NCBI GenBank assembly: GCA_001803225.1
Contig: MHBF01000016.1
Span: 28,311-71,951, forward strand
DNA from: Lentisphaerae bacterium GWF2_44_16
Lineage (GTDB): Bacteria; Verrucomicrobiota; Lentisphaeria; Victivallales; GWF2-45-14
DNA: 43,641 bases
Direction: 5' to 3'
Each line of letters begins with the position of its first letter. Position 1 is the stretch's first letter. Of the stretch, positions 24,739 to 33,411 are shown one piece after another. A model generated the notes under the pieces. That model searched no databases. It was not told the origin of the DNA and worked only from the letters and a program-made list of their open reading frames with translations. The position numbers were made by a program, and so were the translations under genes.

Positions 24739-25969
24739 AACAATAAACGAACACGTAAAGCCGCAGTTCATCGATACGGAAAATCCGGATCTCCTGGAAC
24801 TGGCAAAACAGCTCGTTTCATTTTACGACCCGAAAAACAATCTTCTGCGCGGGGAAATAGACGAAGCCGTCATGCCGATAATTAAAGCACGCAAGGATTT
24901 CAAAATCGCACAGGGACTCAATAAACTGATGCTCGACAGATGCGTGTTCAGCGGAGAAACTGAAAATGATTACCCGGGCTTCAGAAGGAATATTTTCAAT
25001 TCTTCCGCGAATTTCCTGAAAAGTCAGGATGCCTTTTCATATGATGATTACAGAGAAAAAATAATTTCCGAGAACATCGCGTCAAAAGATCTGATCGAAA
25101 AAAATATTTACGCGGACCTGCCGGAAAATGAAAAGCTCATCTCCGTGAAAAGCATATTCGCGAAAGAGCTTCTGGACCGTTACAACTGCGCGCTCGTCCA
25201 GTCCCTTCTTTTCTATTCAGGAAAACTGACCCTGGAATTTGAAGAGCCCGACCCCGCCGGTATGAGAAGACTTTTCAAGTACCTCAAGTTCTTCCGTCTT
25301 CTCGCCTCTGTTTCCGCAATCGGCGACAACCACACGAAAAGCGGGCAGTACAGAGAAATAGAAGCCCCCGCTAAAATAAAAATGGAAATAGACGGCCCCG
25401 CCAGCCTTTTCGAAAATACCCAGAAATACGGCTTGCAACTCGCATCGTTTTTCCCGGCAATCTGCCTGCTCCCCAAATGGGAAATGGAAACGGAAATACG
25501 CCTCGACAAGAAAGAACTGAAACTGAAGCTCAGTCAGAAATCAAAGCTTGTAAGCCACTACAGAAACTTCAGCGCCTACGTGCCGGAGGAAATATCCATG
25601 TTCCATAAACTTTTCAAGCAGAAAGTTACGGACTGGGAGATCGTAGGCCATACACCGTTTTTCGATACAGGACATGGGGAACTGATATTTCCCGACCTGA
25701 GTTTCCAGAACCGCGACGGAGTTTTCAGCAAAACCATCCACCTTGAACTTTTCCACCGCTGGCATTCATTCCAGCTCCTGAAACGCCTTGAATACTGCGA
25801 CAAAAACCCCGATATCCCCATGATAATCGGCATAGACCGCAGTCTCTACAAAAGGCCCGAAATACAATCCCGCGCCGACGCGTCGCCGTTCTTTAAAGAA
25901 AAATCCTTTCTTTTCAACGACTTCCCCGGAGTGGAAAAAGTAAAAAAGCTCCTCGACAGCCAGTTATAA
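24710..25969 (+). CDS. Bax1/DUF790-like nuclease, XPB partner
   Basis: The start is a GTG at 24710 with an excellent GGAGGGAG ribosome site that lies inside the helicase gene; product 419 residues. The region from about residue 228 reads DGPASLFENTQKYGLQLASFFP, matching the most conserved segment of DUF790/Bax1. FPDLSFQNRDG (D329) and IHLELFHRWHSF (E346) look like the acidic residues of a PD-(D/E)xK nuclease core. Bax1 binds XPB and cuts DNA on the 3' side of a bubble in archaea. The 29-base overlap implies coupled translation of the two subunits. The sequence is divergent, so the call rests on both the DGPxSLF segment and the context. Confidence 0.83.
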   Translation: MLTKDLIRFRTINEHVKPQFIDTENPDLLELAKQLVSFYDPKNNLLRGEIDEAVMPIIKARKDFKIAQGLNKLMLDRCVFSGETENDYPGFRRNIFNSSANFLKSQDAFSYDDYREKIISENIASKDLIEKNIYADLPENEKLISVKSIFAKELLDRYNCALVQSLLFYSGKLTLEFEEPDPAGMRRLFKYLKFFRLLASVSAIGDNHTKSGQYREIEAPAKIKMEIDGPASLFENTQKYGLQLASFFPAICLLPKWEMETEIRLDKKELKLKLSQKSKLVSHYRNFSAYVPEEISMFHKLFKQKVTDWEIVGHTPFFDTGHGELIFPDLSFQNRDGVFSKTIHLELFHRWHSFQLLKRLEYCDKNPDIPMIIGIDRSLYKRPEIQSRADASPFFKEKSFLFNDFPGVEKVKKLLDSQL

Positions 25970-26010
25970 AAAAAGTTATAAAAAAAAATGATTATTTCCA
26001 GAAATTACTA

Positions 26011-26039
26011 TTGACTTTCAACGCTGACTCGATTATAAT
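26011..26039 (+). promoter_or_regulatory. Strong sigma70-type promoter of the LacI-type regulator cassette
   Basis: TTGACT (26011-26016) and TATAAT (26034-26039) with a 17-base spacer. It lies 29 bases before the regulator's ATG at 26068, so any longer frame starting at 26011 would start within the promoter itself. Confidence 0.8.
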
Positions 26040-26067
26040 TACTCGTGTTAGCAAAGGAATATCCGGC

Positions 26068-27099
26068 ATGGTTACGATGAAAGACATAGCTAAAGCGGCA
26101 AAAGTCAGCAGACCGACTGTTTCTATTGTGCTGAACGGGCGCAGTACACAGATACGCATAAGCGACGAGACTAAAAAGATTGTGGAAGAAACCGCCGAAC
26201 GCCTCGGCTACCGCCGCAATGATATAGCGCGTTCCATGGTCACAGGCAAGACAAACTGCATCGGCTTTGTTGATTCAGACATAGTTTCCGAATATTCTTC
26301 ACGAATTCTCAGCGGCATAATAAAGGAGTGTAATGAGAAAAACTACTTCGTCAAGATATTTCCCTATTATGAAGAAGTGTATTTTAAAGACGTTGTAAAG
26401 AGGATAATCGAACAGCGTCCCGCCGGATTGATTTGCCGTTCCCTTTCGGAAGAAATGCTCGAATGCCTGAGAAAGGAAGCCTTCAATCTCGGAATTCCCA
26501 TAGCTGTAACGGGAAGCTCCTTTCCGCACGACTGGGGCATCCGTATAGTAACAGATGACGAAGACGGAGCGTCTCAAGCAACAAAACACCTGATTGACTT
26601 GGGACATAAGCATATTGCGCATGTAAATTTTTCGTGGAAACGCGGCTTTGCAGAACTGAGAAAATCTGGTTTTTTGAAGACAATGGCATCTTACAGTCTT
26701 AAAGTTACGCCAAATCACATAGTACTTTTAAAAAATATAAATAAAGCTGAAGAACTGATAGGAAAACTTTTTGATTTGCCGGAAATACCCACCGCGATAT
26801 TCTGCGCGACAGATGAAATAGCCGCAATAGCGATAAGGGCGGCAAGAAAAAAGAGGCTTAACGTACCGGATGACATATCCATAACAGGCTTTGCCGACAT
26901 GAAAATTTCACGACTAACAGACCCGTCCCTTACAACGGTTTCTGAACCCTTTGACAAAATTGGAAAAATCGCCGCGGACGAGCTTATAAAGGAAATCGAA
27001 AGACCCTCCAAAAGATATTTCTCAAAAGCCATGGAAAAGAAAATCGACCTGAAACTCATAATAAGAAATTCAACCTGCAAAAAGGCGGCAAACCCATGA
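26068..27099 (+). CDS. LacI-family transcriptional regulator
   Basis: I start at ATG 26068 (343 residues), which has an AAGGA site 9 bases upstream and lies just after a promoter. The HTH is textbook Lac[24 protein letters not shown] and [22 protein letters not shown], with the hinge [18 protein letters not shown] sugar-binding periplasmic-type domain follows ([37 protein letters not shown]). It should bind DNA as a dimer and respond to a sugar or sugar phosphate. Its stop overlaps the ATG of the downstream pseudopilin (ATGA), so it is in the same operon as the pseudopilin, hydrolase-like lipoprotein, SGNH and fucosidase genes, and it probably controls them. Confidence 0.92.
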   Translation: MVTMKDIAKAAKVSRPTVSIVLNGRSTQIRISDETKKIVEETAERLGYRRNDIARSMVTGKTNCIGFVDSDIVSEYSSRILSGIIKECNEKNYFVKIFPYYEEVYFKDVVKRIIEQRPAGLICRSLSEEMLECLRKEAFNLGIPIAVTGSSFPHDWGIRIVTDDEDGASQATKHLIDLGHKHIAHVNFSWKRGFAELRKSGFLKTMASYSLKVTPNHIVLLKNINKAEELIGKLFDLPEIPTAIFCATDEIAAIAIRAARKKRLNVPDDISITGFADMKISRLTDPSLTTVSEPFDKIGKIAADELIKEIERPSKRYFSKAMEKKIDLKLIIRNSTCKKAANP

Positions 27100-27806
27100 A
27101 AACAAAAAGAAAACGCCATTTCACGTTAATCGAGCTCCTCATTGTGATAGCGATTATAGCAATTCTTTCCGCCCTCTTACTGCCTGGACTCAACAAGGCT
27201 AAGGCAACAGCAAAAAGAATAGTATGCGCAAATAATATGAAACAAATTTATACTTGTTCGATGAATTATGTAACCGATTTCAACGGTTGCCTGCCACCTA
27301 CCGGCAATGGAAGCAATGTAGGCTACTGGGCAACTCTTTCTGTCGAATATTATGTTCCCAATCAAGTTCTTTACAGCTATAAAATGGATGGCATTTTCAG
27401 GTGTCCGTCCACTGTTCCCGTACCGTTGACTCCGCAATACAAAGTGAAAACCTCCTATATCGCCTCGCAGGGAACATGGGCTGATCCCCCACCGTCCGAA
27501 CCATATGGAGGATGGACTTACAGCGGCACCAATTCCAAGAAGACAGCTTATGGAAAGCGCCTGGACAAAGTAACAGATGGTTCAGTCCTGCTTTTTGACT
27601 GTTGGTTATATGACTATGTAACTAATTACGGGTGGTCGTGGAATTGCACAGGCGCTTCAGGTTATGTTTCTTATACAAACGATTTGATGAACACATCAAA
27701 CGCGGCTGAATACCGGCATAACCTCACTGCAAATTTTCTTTTCAAAGACGGACATATAACGTCTTATAAATATGGAAAACAATTCGACAGTCAATGGCGG
27801 CCGTAA
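27096..27806 (+). CDS. Prepilin-type N-terminal domain protein with H-x9-DG C-terminus
   Basis: The 236-residue product begins [20 protein letters not shown], the classic pseudopilin motif, then [24 protein letters not shown], and ends with [12 protein letters not shown], an exact H-x9-DG motif. The residue before the expected cleavage site is His, not Gly. The middle is rich in Tyr, Trp, Gly and Ser. It overlaps the LacI-type gene's stop by 4 bases and lies 26 bases before the hydrolase-like lipoprotein, repeating the arrangement seen at 3644-7572. Role unknown; family members are abundant in Lentisphaerota. Export as a pseudopilin, in support of the neighbouring enzyme, is inference. Confidence 0.88.
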   Translation: MKTKRKRHFTLIELLIVIAIIAILSALLLPGLNKAKATAKRIVCANNMKQIYTCSMNYVTDFNGCLPPTGNGSNVGYWATLSVEYYVPNQVLYSYKMDGIFRCPSTVPVPLTPQYKVKTSYIASQGTWADPPPSEPYGGWTYSGTNSKKTAYGKRLDKVTDGSVLLFDCWLYDYVTNYGWSWNCTGASGYVSYTNDLMNTSNAAEYRHNLTANFLFKDGHITSYKYGKQFDSQWRP

Positions 27807-27832
27807 AATTAAAAATGGAAAGGATTAAGAAA

Positions 27833-30800
27833 ATGAGAAAAAACATTTGTTTGGCTCTCGGGATTTTAATGACCCTTGTTACGGGTTGCGACACTATGTC
27901 TGAAACTCCTGAACAGAATAAGTTAACATCCCCTCCCGTTCCATTCGTGGCACAGGAAATATCCAAAACGACTTCAACAGTCCCGGAGTTAAAAGAAGTG
28001 GGTGCGTGGTCAAAGGATTTCACCAAAAAGTTTTATAAAAAAACGGGGATATTCGCCGGAAATAAAGCCTTGACGGCATTGGAAGACGCGAGAAAGGAAA
28101 ACTGGCGTGACAAGGAAAGGCTCCTCTTTATAAAATCAGGCGATAATGTCATAGGGCAGTTTTCTTTCTGGGGGGCGAGTGAAGCAAGTTTCGGAAGCGG
28201 TTTCGGCAAAAGCAATGGACTGGCGGAAAACGGAAAAATATCCCTTGATGAAAAAGAAAAAAGCATTTCTTTCAAACAAGACTTCGCTCTAGACAAGGAC
28301 GGAAACACGGGGAACTATATGCACAAGGCGAAAGTTCTTCCCAACGGCCTGATAGAGCTTGACTTTGCCTATACCGTTCCGGAAGGCAGGGAAAAAAGCA
28401 TCAAGGATGAAGGACTCTTCCTTGACATGCCTTTCAAATTCTGCGCCGGTAAAACAATAGAAATAGACGGCGTGAAATACCAGTTTTCAAATGAGGGAAA
28501 TCCGCTGACGGAAAAAGATAAAGTAGTTTACAGCGGCAAAGCAAGTAAAATAACATTCAATCCGGAAGACAAGGCGGATGGATTTTCGCTGGACTTGCCT
28601 GGAAAAAATAATATTGCCGTTTCAGAGAGACGCCTGGAAAAAGCCCCCCAGCCGCACCGCCAGAAAGTTTTAATCAGAATAAAGCCCATTAAGCGGAATG
28701 TTAAATTATGCCTTGATATAAGAGATACGACACCAGCTACAGCGTCTTCGGACACACACTGCGGAATAGACTTTTGGAAATATGATCGACTCCATGTGCC
28801 GGATTACGGAAAATGCCGCAATCTCATTCAGAATTCATCATTTGAAGGCGGACTGCGCTATTACAGATTTCCATCTGTCGGAGCATATCACAAGACAGAG
28901 TTTGACAAGTTGATACTCGCTGATTCCAGCCAGGCAAAGTTCGGCAATTCCAGTCTTCTGATGAGGGCGTTCAAAAAGGCGACCAAACTTCAGACATTCG
29001 CCATCCCTGTGAATCCCGGCAAAAAATATGCTGTGAGCTTTTACGCAAAGGCAGACAAGCCGGATTTGCGTTTTGATTTATCCGGCATCAGCGCAAAGTG
29101 GCTGGATTTTCCGAAGATGGGCTCATGCAGTCCGGGACTGGACTGGAAGCGATACAATTTCGCATTCACCGCGCCCAATAACGCGATCAGCATTTTAATG
29201 CACGCATCTTACAACGGGAAGGATGAAAACGGGTACGGGAATATATGGATAGACGGGTTCCAGCTGGAAGAAGGCGATTTGACGGATTTCGCCTCCAAGC
29301 CCGTCAGCGCGGAGCTTCTCACATCCAGCCCGGATAATTTCCTTCAGCCGAAAGACCCGATTAATGCGAAACTGAGAATCAGTGCAGTTCCCGAAATTTC
29401 GGGAAAAGTGCGTCTGGAGCTTGAAGATTTCTTTTACAGCAGATTATGGCAGGGGAATTTCGATTTCAAAACAGATAAGAAGGGAGAAGCATATATAGAT
29501 TTGCCGCTCGACGGAAAACTCGGCACGGGCATTTTTGTTGTCAGAGCGGATTTTGAAATGGCGGACGGTTTCAGGGACACTGATTATTTCCGTATCGCAG
29601 TCATGGACTTTCTTGAAGGCAAACATAAGAACCGTTATATAACATCCTGCGGCATAGCGATGCGCAACCCTCGCGCTGTGGATGTGGCAAGGCGCAATAT
29701 CCAGATCGGCATAGGTGGCACAGACGTTTATGGTATCAATGAAAACACCATTGCCTTGATAAAGATACTTAATGATTTCGGAGTAAAAAACTTCAGTTCA
29801 TCTCTGAAAGATAAACGTGACAGAAAATTCAAAGTAATGTCCAAAAACTGGAGAGAATTGACAAGCGTCACACCTGAATTGGAAAAAGAACTTGAAGACG
29901 CAAGTTTCGAGAAAGCAAAAGAACATTATCCACTAGTAGATTCATGGTTTTTTACTGGAGAAAGCACCGGACACCTTCAGGGTTTGGACAGAGCAGGAAA
30001 AATAGATGATATAGCAAAACTGCAGATTGCGGCATATAAAGGCGTAAAAAGATTCAATAAAAACATTAAAGTCCTCGCGGAAGGCGGCCCATGCAATATG
30101 GGAGCAAGGAATGGGACCCTGTGGCTTGAAAGACTTCTTCAGGCGGAAAAGAAGCTTGCCCCCGATATCAAGTTTGATGCCGTGGCAATACATCCCTACC
30201 GGGCACGTCCCGAAGATCCGGACTTGGATTACGAGACTGAAGAGTTTCTGAAGATGCTGAACAGAAACGGATACGGAGATGTCCCTGTAATATGGAATGA
30301 AAGCATATACCATACGCATTATGTCATTCCTCCGTGGGGATTGGATACGCATAAGGGCTGTTCGAGCGATCATTACCGGGCATATTGCCCTTCATATCAC
30401 ATGGGATGGGGGGAGCGAATATCCGCCGCATACTGGATGCGTCATTGGCTGGTGGGGTTGAAATATCAGAACAGGATAGCCTGTATGGACGGGCATTACA
30501 GTTGGAATGACATGGATAGCAACCTTACGCCGCTAGCCGTCCAGAAAACTCCGAATACGCTGGGGAATATTCTCGGCAATGCCGTATTCAGGGAAGACAT
30601 ACGCTTTGCTCCGAATGTGAGATGCTATGTTTTCGAAGATGAAAAACAGCGTCCTGTGGCGGCTGTCTGGTCGCATATAGCCGATGTCGACAAGGGCAAC
30701 AGCAAATGCCCTGAGATGGAAATACGTCTGCCGAAAGAAACCCCTCAGGTTTTCGATATGATGGGAGTTGAAAGAGGCGTTGTCGTTGACTCTAACGGCA

Positions 30801-31897
30801 TGGCGACAATGCCGGTTTCATCTTTTCCCATATTCGTGAGAGGGACAGGCGGCTCTTTGAAGGAATTCTGTTCAGCTTTCACCGATGCCAGGCTGAAAGG
30901 AAAAGAATATATGCCTCTGGCAATTTCTATACAGCCGGAGAGCGCGATAAACCTGAAAGCGCAGTTCAGAAATCTTACCGGACGGAACTTTTCAGGAACT
31001 GCCGAAATAGATATTCAAGGCAAGAAAACAGCACTTGATTTGAACCTCAAAGGACAGGCGGAGAAAACAATATCCCTGTCGCTGACGGAAAAAATCCTTT
31101 CATCAAAAATATCGTCGATATCCATCCCTGTAAGCGTGACGGAGAAAAACCGCAATCCGGAGAAAATCGACGCTTCTTTCAACGCTTTCGCCACGAAAGA
31201 ACTTAAAGGCAGTCAAATCAAAATAGACGGCAATGAAGAGGACTGGGCTGAGTTTTCAGCTATTCCCGTAAACAATCAATTTCTGCATACGGGCCCGCGC
31301 CTTGGAGACCCGAAACTCGGCCTTGAAAAAGAAAACATCGGATATTCCGGAGATTTCTCCGCATCTTTCAAAACGGCATGGGATGATGATAATTTTTATC
31401 TGCTTGTAAAAGTTGTTGACGACAAACATTGTCCGGCGCCGGGAAAGACCGTATGGGCTGGCGATTCATTACAAGTGTATTTTGATACATACTGCGATGC
31501 AAGGCTCCATAGCGAAAAAGGATTTGACACTAACGATTACAATTATGACTTCAAGTCTGATTCTGAAAATCCGTCATCGCTTGTTGCATGGCGCGGCTTC
31601 TGCCCTGAATGGCAGCTTACATTGGAGGGCGGCTTGAAGCTATTGCCGTCGGAATTCGAAAAGAATCTTAAGACTGCTTTTAAAAAGACGGTGGATGGTT
31701 ACATCTATGAGATAGCATTCCCCAAGGCATATCTCGCTCCGATGCAGTTGAAAAAAGAAACCTGTATCGGCTTCAGTCTTTTCATTAATGACAATGATGG
31801 CGGCAAGAGTCCGAAACGTTCATTGACGCTTACCCCTGATGGTACAGCTTCATACCAGAACCCGCACCTCTACCCCGTAATGATACTTACAGAATAA
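27833..31897 (+). CDS. Giant lipoprotein with hydrolase-like core and CBM modules
   Basis: I start at ATG 27833 (1354 residues; AAAGGA site upstream), giving a lipoprotein signal (MRKNICLALGILMTLVTGC, lipobox before Cys). Residues about 30-300 form an unrecognised beta-rich region. From about 328, NLIQNSSFEGG and GYGNIWIDGFQLEEGD match a CBM4/9-like jelly roll. Residues about 600-930 look like a clan-A-type barrel: TGESTGH with E710 and VIWNES with E823 are candidate catalytic glutamates, and FDAVAIHPYRARPED is also glycosidase-like. From about 1128, IKIDGNEEDWAEF and TAWDDDNFYLLVKVVDD match a CBM9-type domain. It should sit on the outer membrane and cut a surface-bound glycan. Family and substrate are not assignable by eye. 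Confidence 0.78.
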   Translation: MRKNICLALGILMTLVTGCDTMSETPEQNKLTSPPVPFVAQEISKTTSTVPELKEVGAWSKDFTKKFYKKTGIFAGNKALTALEDARKENWRDKERLLFIKSGDNVIGQFSFWGASEASFGSGFGKSNGLAENGKISLDEKEKSISFKQDFALDKDGNTGNYMHKAKVLPNGLIELDFAYTVPEGREKSIKDEGLFLDMPFKFCAGKTIEIDGVKYQFSNEGNPLTEKDKVVYSGKASKITFNPEDKADGFSLDLPGKNNIAVSERRLEKAPQPHRQKVLIRIKPIKRNVKLCLDIRDTTPATASSDTHCGIDFWKYDRLHVPDYGKCRNLIQNSSFEGGLRYYRFPSVGAYHKTEFDKLILADSSQAKFGNSSLLMRAFKKATKLQTFAIPVNPGKKYAVSFYAKADKPDLRFDLSGISAKWLDFPKMGSCSPGLDWKRYNFAFTAPNNAISILMHASYNGKDENGYGNIWIDGFQLEEGDLTDFASKPVSAELLTSSPDNFLQPKDPINAKLRISAVPEISGKVRLELEDFFYSRLWQGNFDFKTDKKGEAYIDLPLDGKLGTGIFVVRADFEMADGFRDTDYFRIAVMDFLEGKHKNRYITSCGIAMRNPRAVDVARRNIQIGIGGTDVYGINENTIALIKILNDFGVKNFSSSLKDKRDRKFKVMSKNWRELTSVTPELEKELEDASFEKAKEHYPLVDSWFFTGESTGHLQGLDRAGKIDDIAKLQIAAYKGVKRFNKNIKVLAEGGPCNMGARNGTLWLERLLQAEKKLAPDIKFDAVAIHPYRARPEDPDLDYETEEFLKMLNRNGYGDVPVIWNESIYHTHYVIPPWGLDTHKGCSSDHYRAYCPSYHMGWGERISAAYWMRHWLVGLKYQNRIACMDGHYSWNDMDSNLTPLAVQKTPNTLGNILGNAVFREDIRFAPNVRCYVFEDEKQRPVAAVWSHIADVDKGNSKCPEMEIRLPKETPQVFDMMGVERGVVVDSNGMATMPVSSFPIFVRGTGGSLKEFCSAFTDARLKGKEYMPLAISIQPESAINLKAQFRNLTGRNFSGTAEIDIQGKKTALDLNLKGQAEKTISLSLTEKILSSKISSISIPVSVTEKNRNPEKIDASFNAFATKELKGSQIKIDGNEEDWAEFSAIPVNNQFLHTGPRLGDPKLGLEKENIGYSGDFSASFKTAWDDDNFYLLVKVVDDKHCPAPGKTVWAGDSLQVYFDTYCDARLHSEKGFDTNDYNYDFKSDSENPSSLVAWRGFCPEWQLTLEGGLKLLPSEFEKNLKTAFKKTVDGYIYEIAFPKAYLAPMQLKKETCIGFSLFINDNDGGKSPKRSLTLTPDGTASYQNPHLYPVMILTE

Positions 31898-31911
31898 AAA
31901 GGGATTTACTA

Positions 31912-33384
31912 ATGGCTAAATTTTTAACTCTTACGCTTTTATTTATAATGCTATCTTCAATATTTGCGGCGGAAAATGCTCTGACGGCAAGACCGTTGCC
32001 GCCAGCACAGGATGAAGCTTTCTTTGGGTCCAGAATGCAACGGACTATGACACTACTGAAAACCAGCAATAAAAAACTTCGGCAGACTGTAAAAATACTT
32101 TTTTACGGACAGTCAATAATAGCTGGCATGGATTGGAAAAAGCTTATTGTTGAATTGCAACGGCGTTATCCAGATGCAAATATTGTTGCAGAAAACCGGG
32201 CAATCGGCGGATTTACCGCTCCCAAATTGATACGTACTGCTGCTCACGATCTTTATTCATACTATCCTGATCTGGTAATATTTCATGTCTATACGGCCTA
32301 CTCCGGACATCTGGAACGGATTATCTACAATATCCGCAAATACACGACCGCGGAAATCATGCTCTGCACCCATCAGGTGGCATCTGAAGCAGATTCGGCA
32401 AAACGAAGTGAAAATGATGACATTGCTTCCGATATGATACGTTATATCGCCCAGAAGTATAACTGCGAACTGGTTGAAGTTAGGAATGAATGGAAAAATT
32501 ATCTGACCACATACAAGCTCAGTGAAAAAGAGCTGATGGGGGATAAAATCAATCCAAATGTTCACCCTAACAAAGAGGGGAACGCCCTCCTCTCGGAGAT
32601 AATACTGCGACATTTCCGCTATAACACATTTTTCCCGGGGGGGTGGTTTGATATGGTCAGGACTTATGAAGTCAAGAGGGCGCTGGAAGACCCTGTGGAA
32701 AATGACGAGTTAGCCTTCAGCGGCACAGCATGGAAAACACTTGATGAAGGCGCTCTCGGTACATCATCAAAAGATACGCTGAAATTAAAATTCATCGGCA
32801 ACAGAGTGGATGTGATACCAACGCCATTTACAGGAAAGCTCGGCACTGCTAAAATCCTAGTTGATGGAAAAGCACCTTCGAAATCCCCGGAAATGTACGC
32901 CTGCACACGCCCCAGTCCGGCTTATAAAGAAAGTGTGCGGCCAGCACTCAGGCGTGTTACCCTCGGCAAAAATCCGACTGCGGAGAAATGGACTTTGACT
33001 GTTAAGAACATTAGCGATGACGCAAAAACATTCAACTATGAACTGTGCGGTTCAGTAACAGGAAAAGACGGAGAGGGAAATAACAGGGAAAAATTCATTT
33101 CAAACTCCGGCAGGATTATTATCGATCCAAAAGATTTCGGGATTAAAACGGCACAAGACTACAAGAAAGTCAAATGCCCTGAAAACTTTGAAGTGACATG
33201 GGAAGTCAAGCCTATGTTTGTCGATATATGGAAACCACTACCGATAAAAGACGCTTCTCTGGAAAATGCCATTCCGTTGTTTCAAGGTTTGGAAAACAGA
33301 GAGCATACGCTTGAAATAATTCCGAACGATGACGGTGGTGTTCCGGTAAAATCACTGGTGGTTTACAAACCGCCGCTTAAATGA
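31912..33384 (+). CDS. Secreted SGNH-hydrolase-like protein
   Basis: The 490-residue protein has a signal peptide (MAKFLTLTLLFIMLSSIFA). An SGNH-like domain covers about residues 60-245: LFYGQSIIAG (S68 as nucleophile), NRAIGGFTAPKL (the Gly block), PDLVIFHVYTA and NPNVHPNKEGNALL (H218). The usual GxND Asn block and the Asp three residues before the His are not evident, so catalysis may be atypical. The C-terminal half (about 250-490) is a beta-rich domain of unknown type. SGNH enzymes in such loci usually remove acetyl esters from glycans. It lies between the hydrolase-like lipoprotein (14-base gap) and the fucosidase (27-base gap). Confidence 0.72.
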   Translation: MAKFLTLTLLFIMLSSIFAAENALTARPLPPAQDEAFFGSRMQRTMTLLKTSNKKLRQTVKILFYGQSIIAGMDWKKLIVELQRRYPDANIVAENRAIGGFTAPKLIRTAAHDLYSYYPDLVIFHVYTAYSGHLERIIYNIRKYTTAEIMLCTHQVASEADSAKRSENDDIASDMIRYIAQKYNCELVEVRNEWKNYLTTYKLSEKELMGDKINPNVHPNKEGNALLSEIILRHFRYNTFFPGGWFDMVRTYEVKRALEDPVENDELAFSGTAWKTLDEGALGTSSKDTLKLKFIGNRVDVIPTPFTGKLGTAKILVDGKAPSKSPEMYACTRPSPAYKESVRPALRRVTLGKNPTAEKWTLTVKNISDDAKTFNYELCGSVTGKDGEGNNREKFISNSGRIIIDPKDFGIKTAQDYKKVKCPENFEVTWEVKPMFVDIWKPLPIKDASLENAIPLFQGLENREHTLEIIPNDDGGVPVKSLVVYKPPLK

Positions 33385-33411
33385 ATATCATAAATCAAGA
33401 AGGACTTTACA

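Noticed and set aside
25963..25988. GTTATAAAAAAA present twice in tandem at the end of the Bax1-like gene
   Set aside because: Low-complexity slippage-type duplication; no hairpin, so not a terminator.
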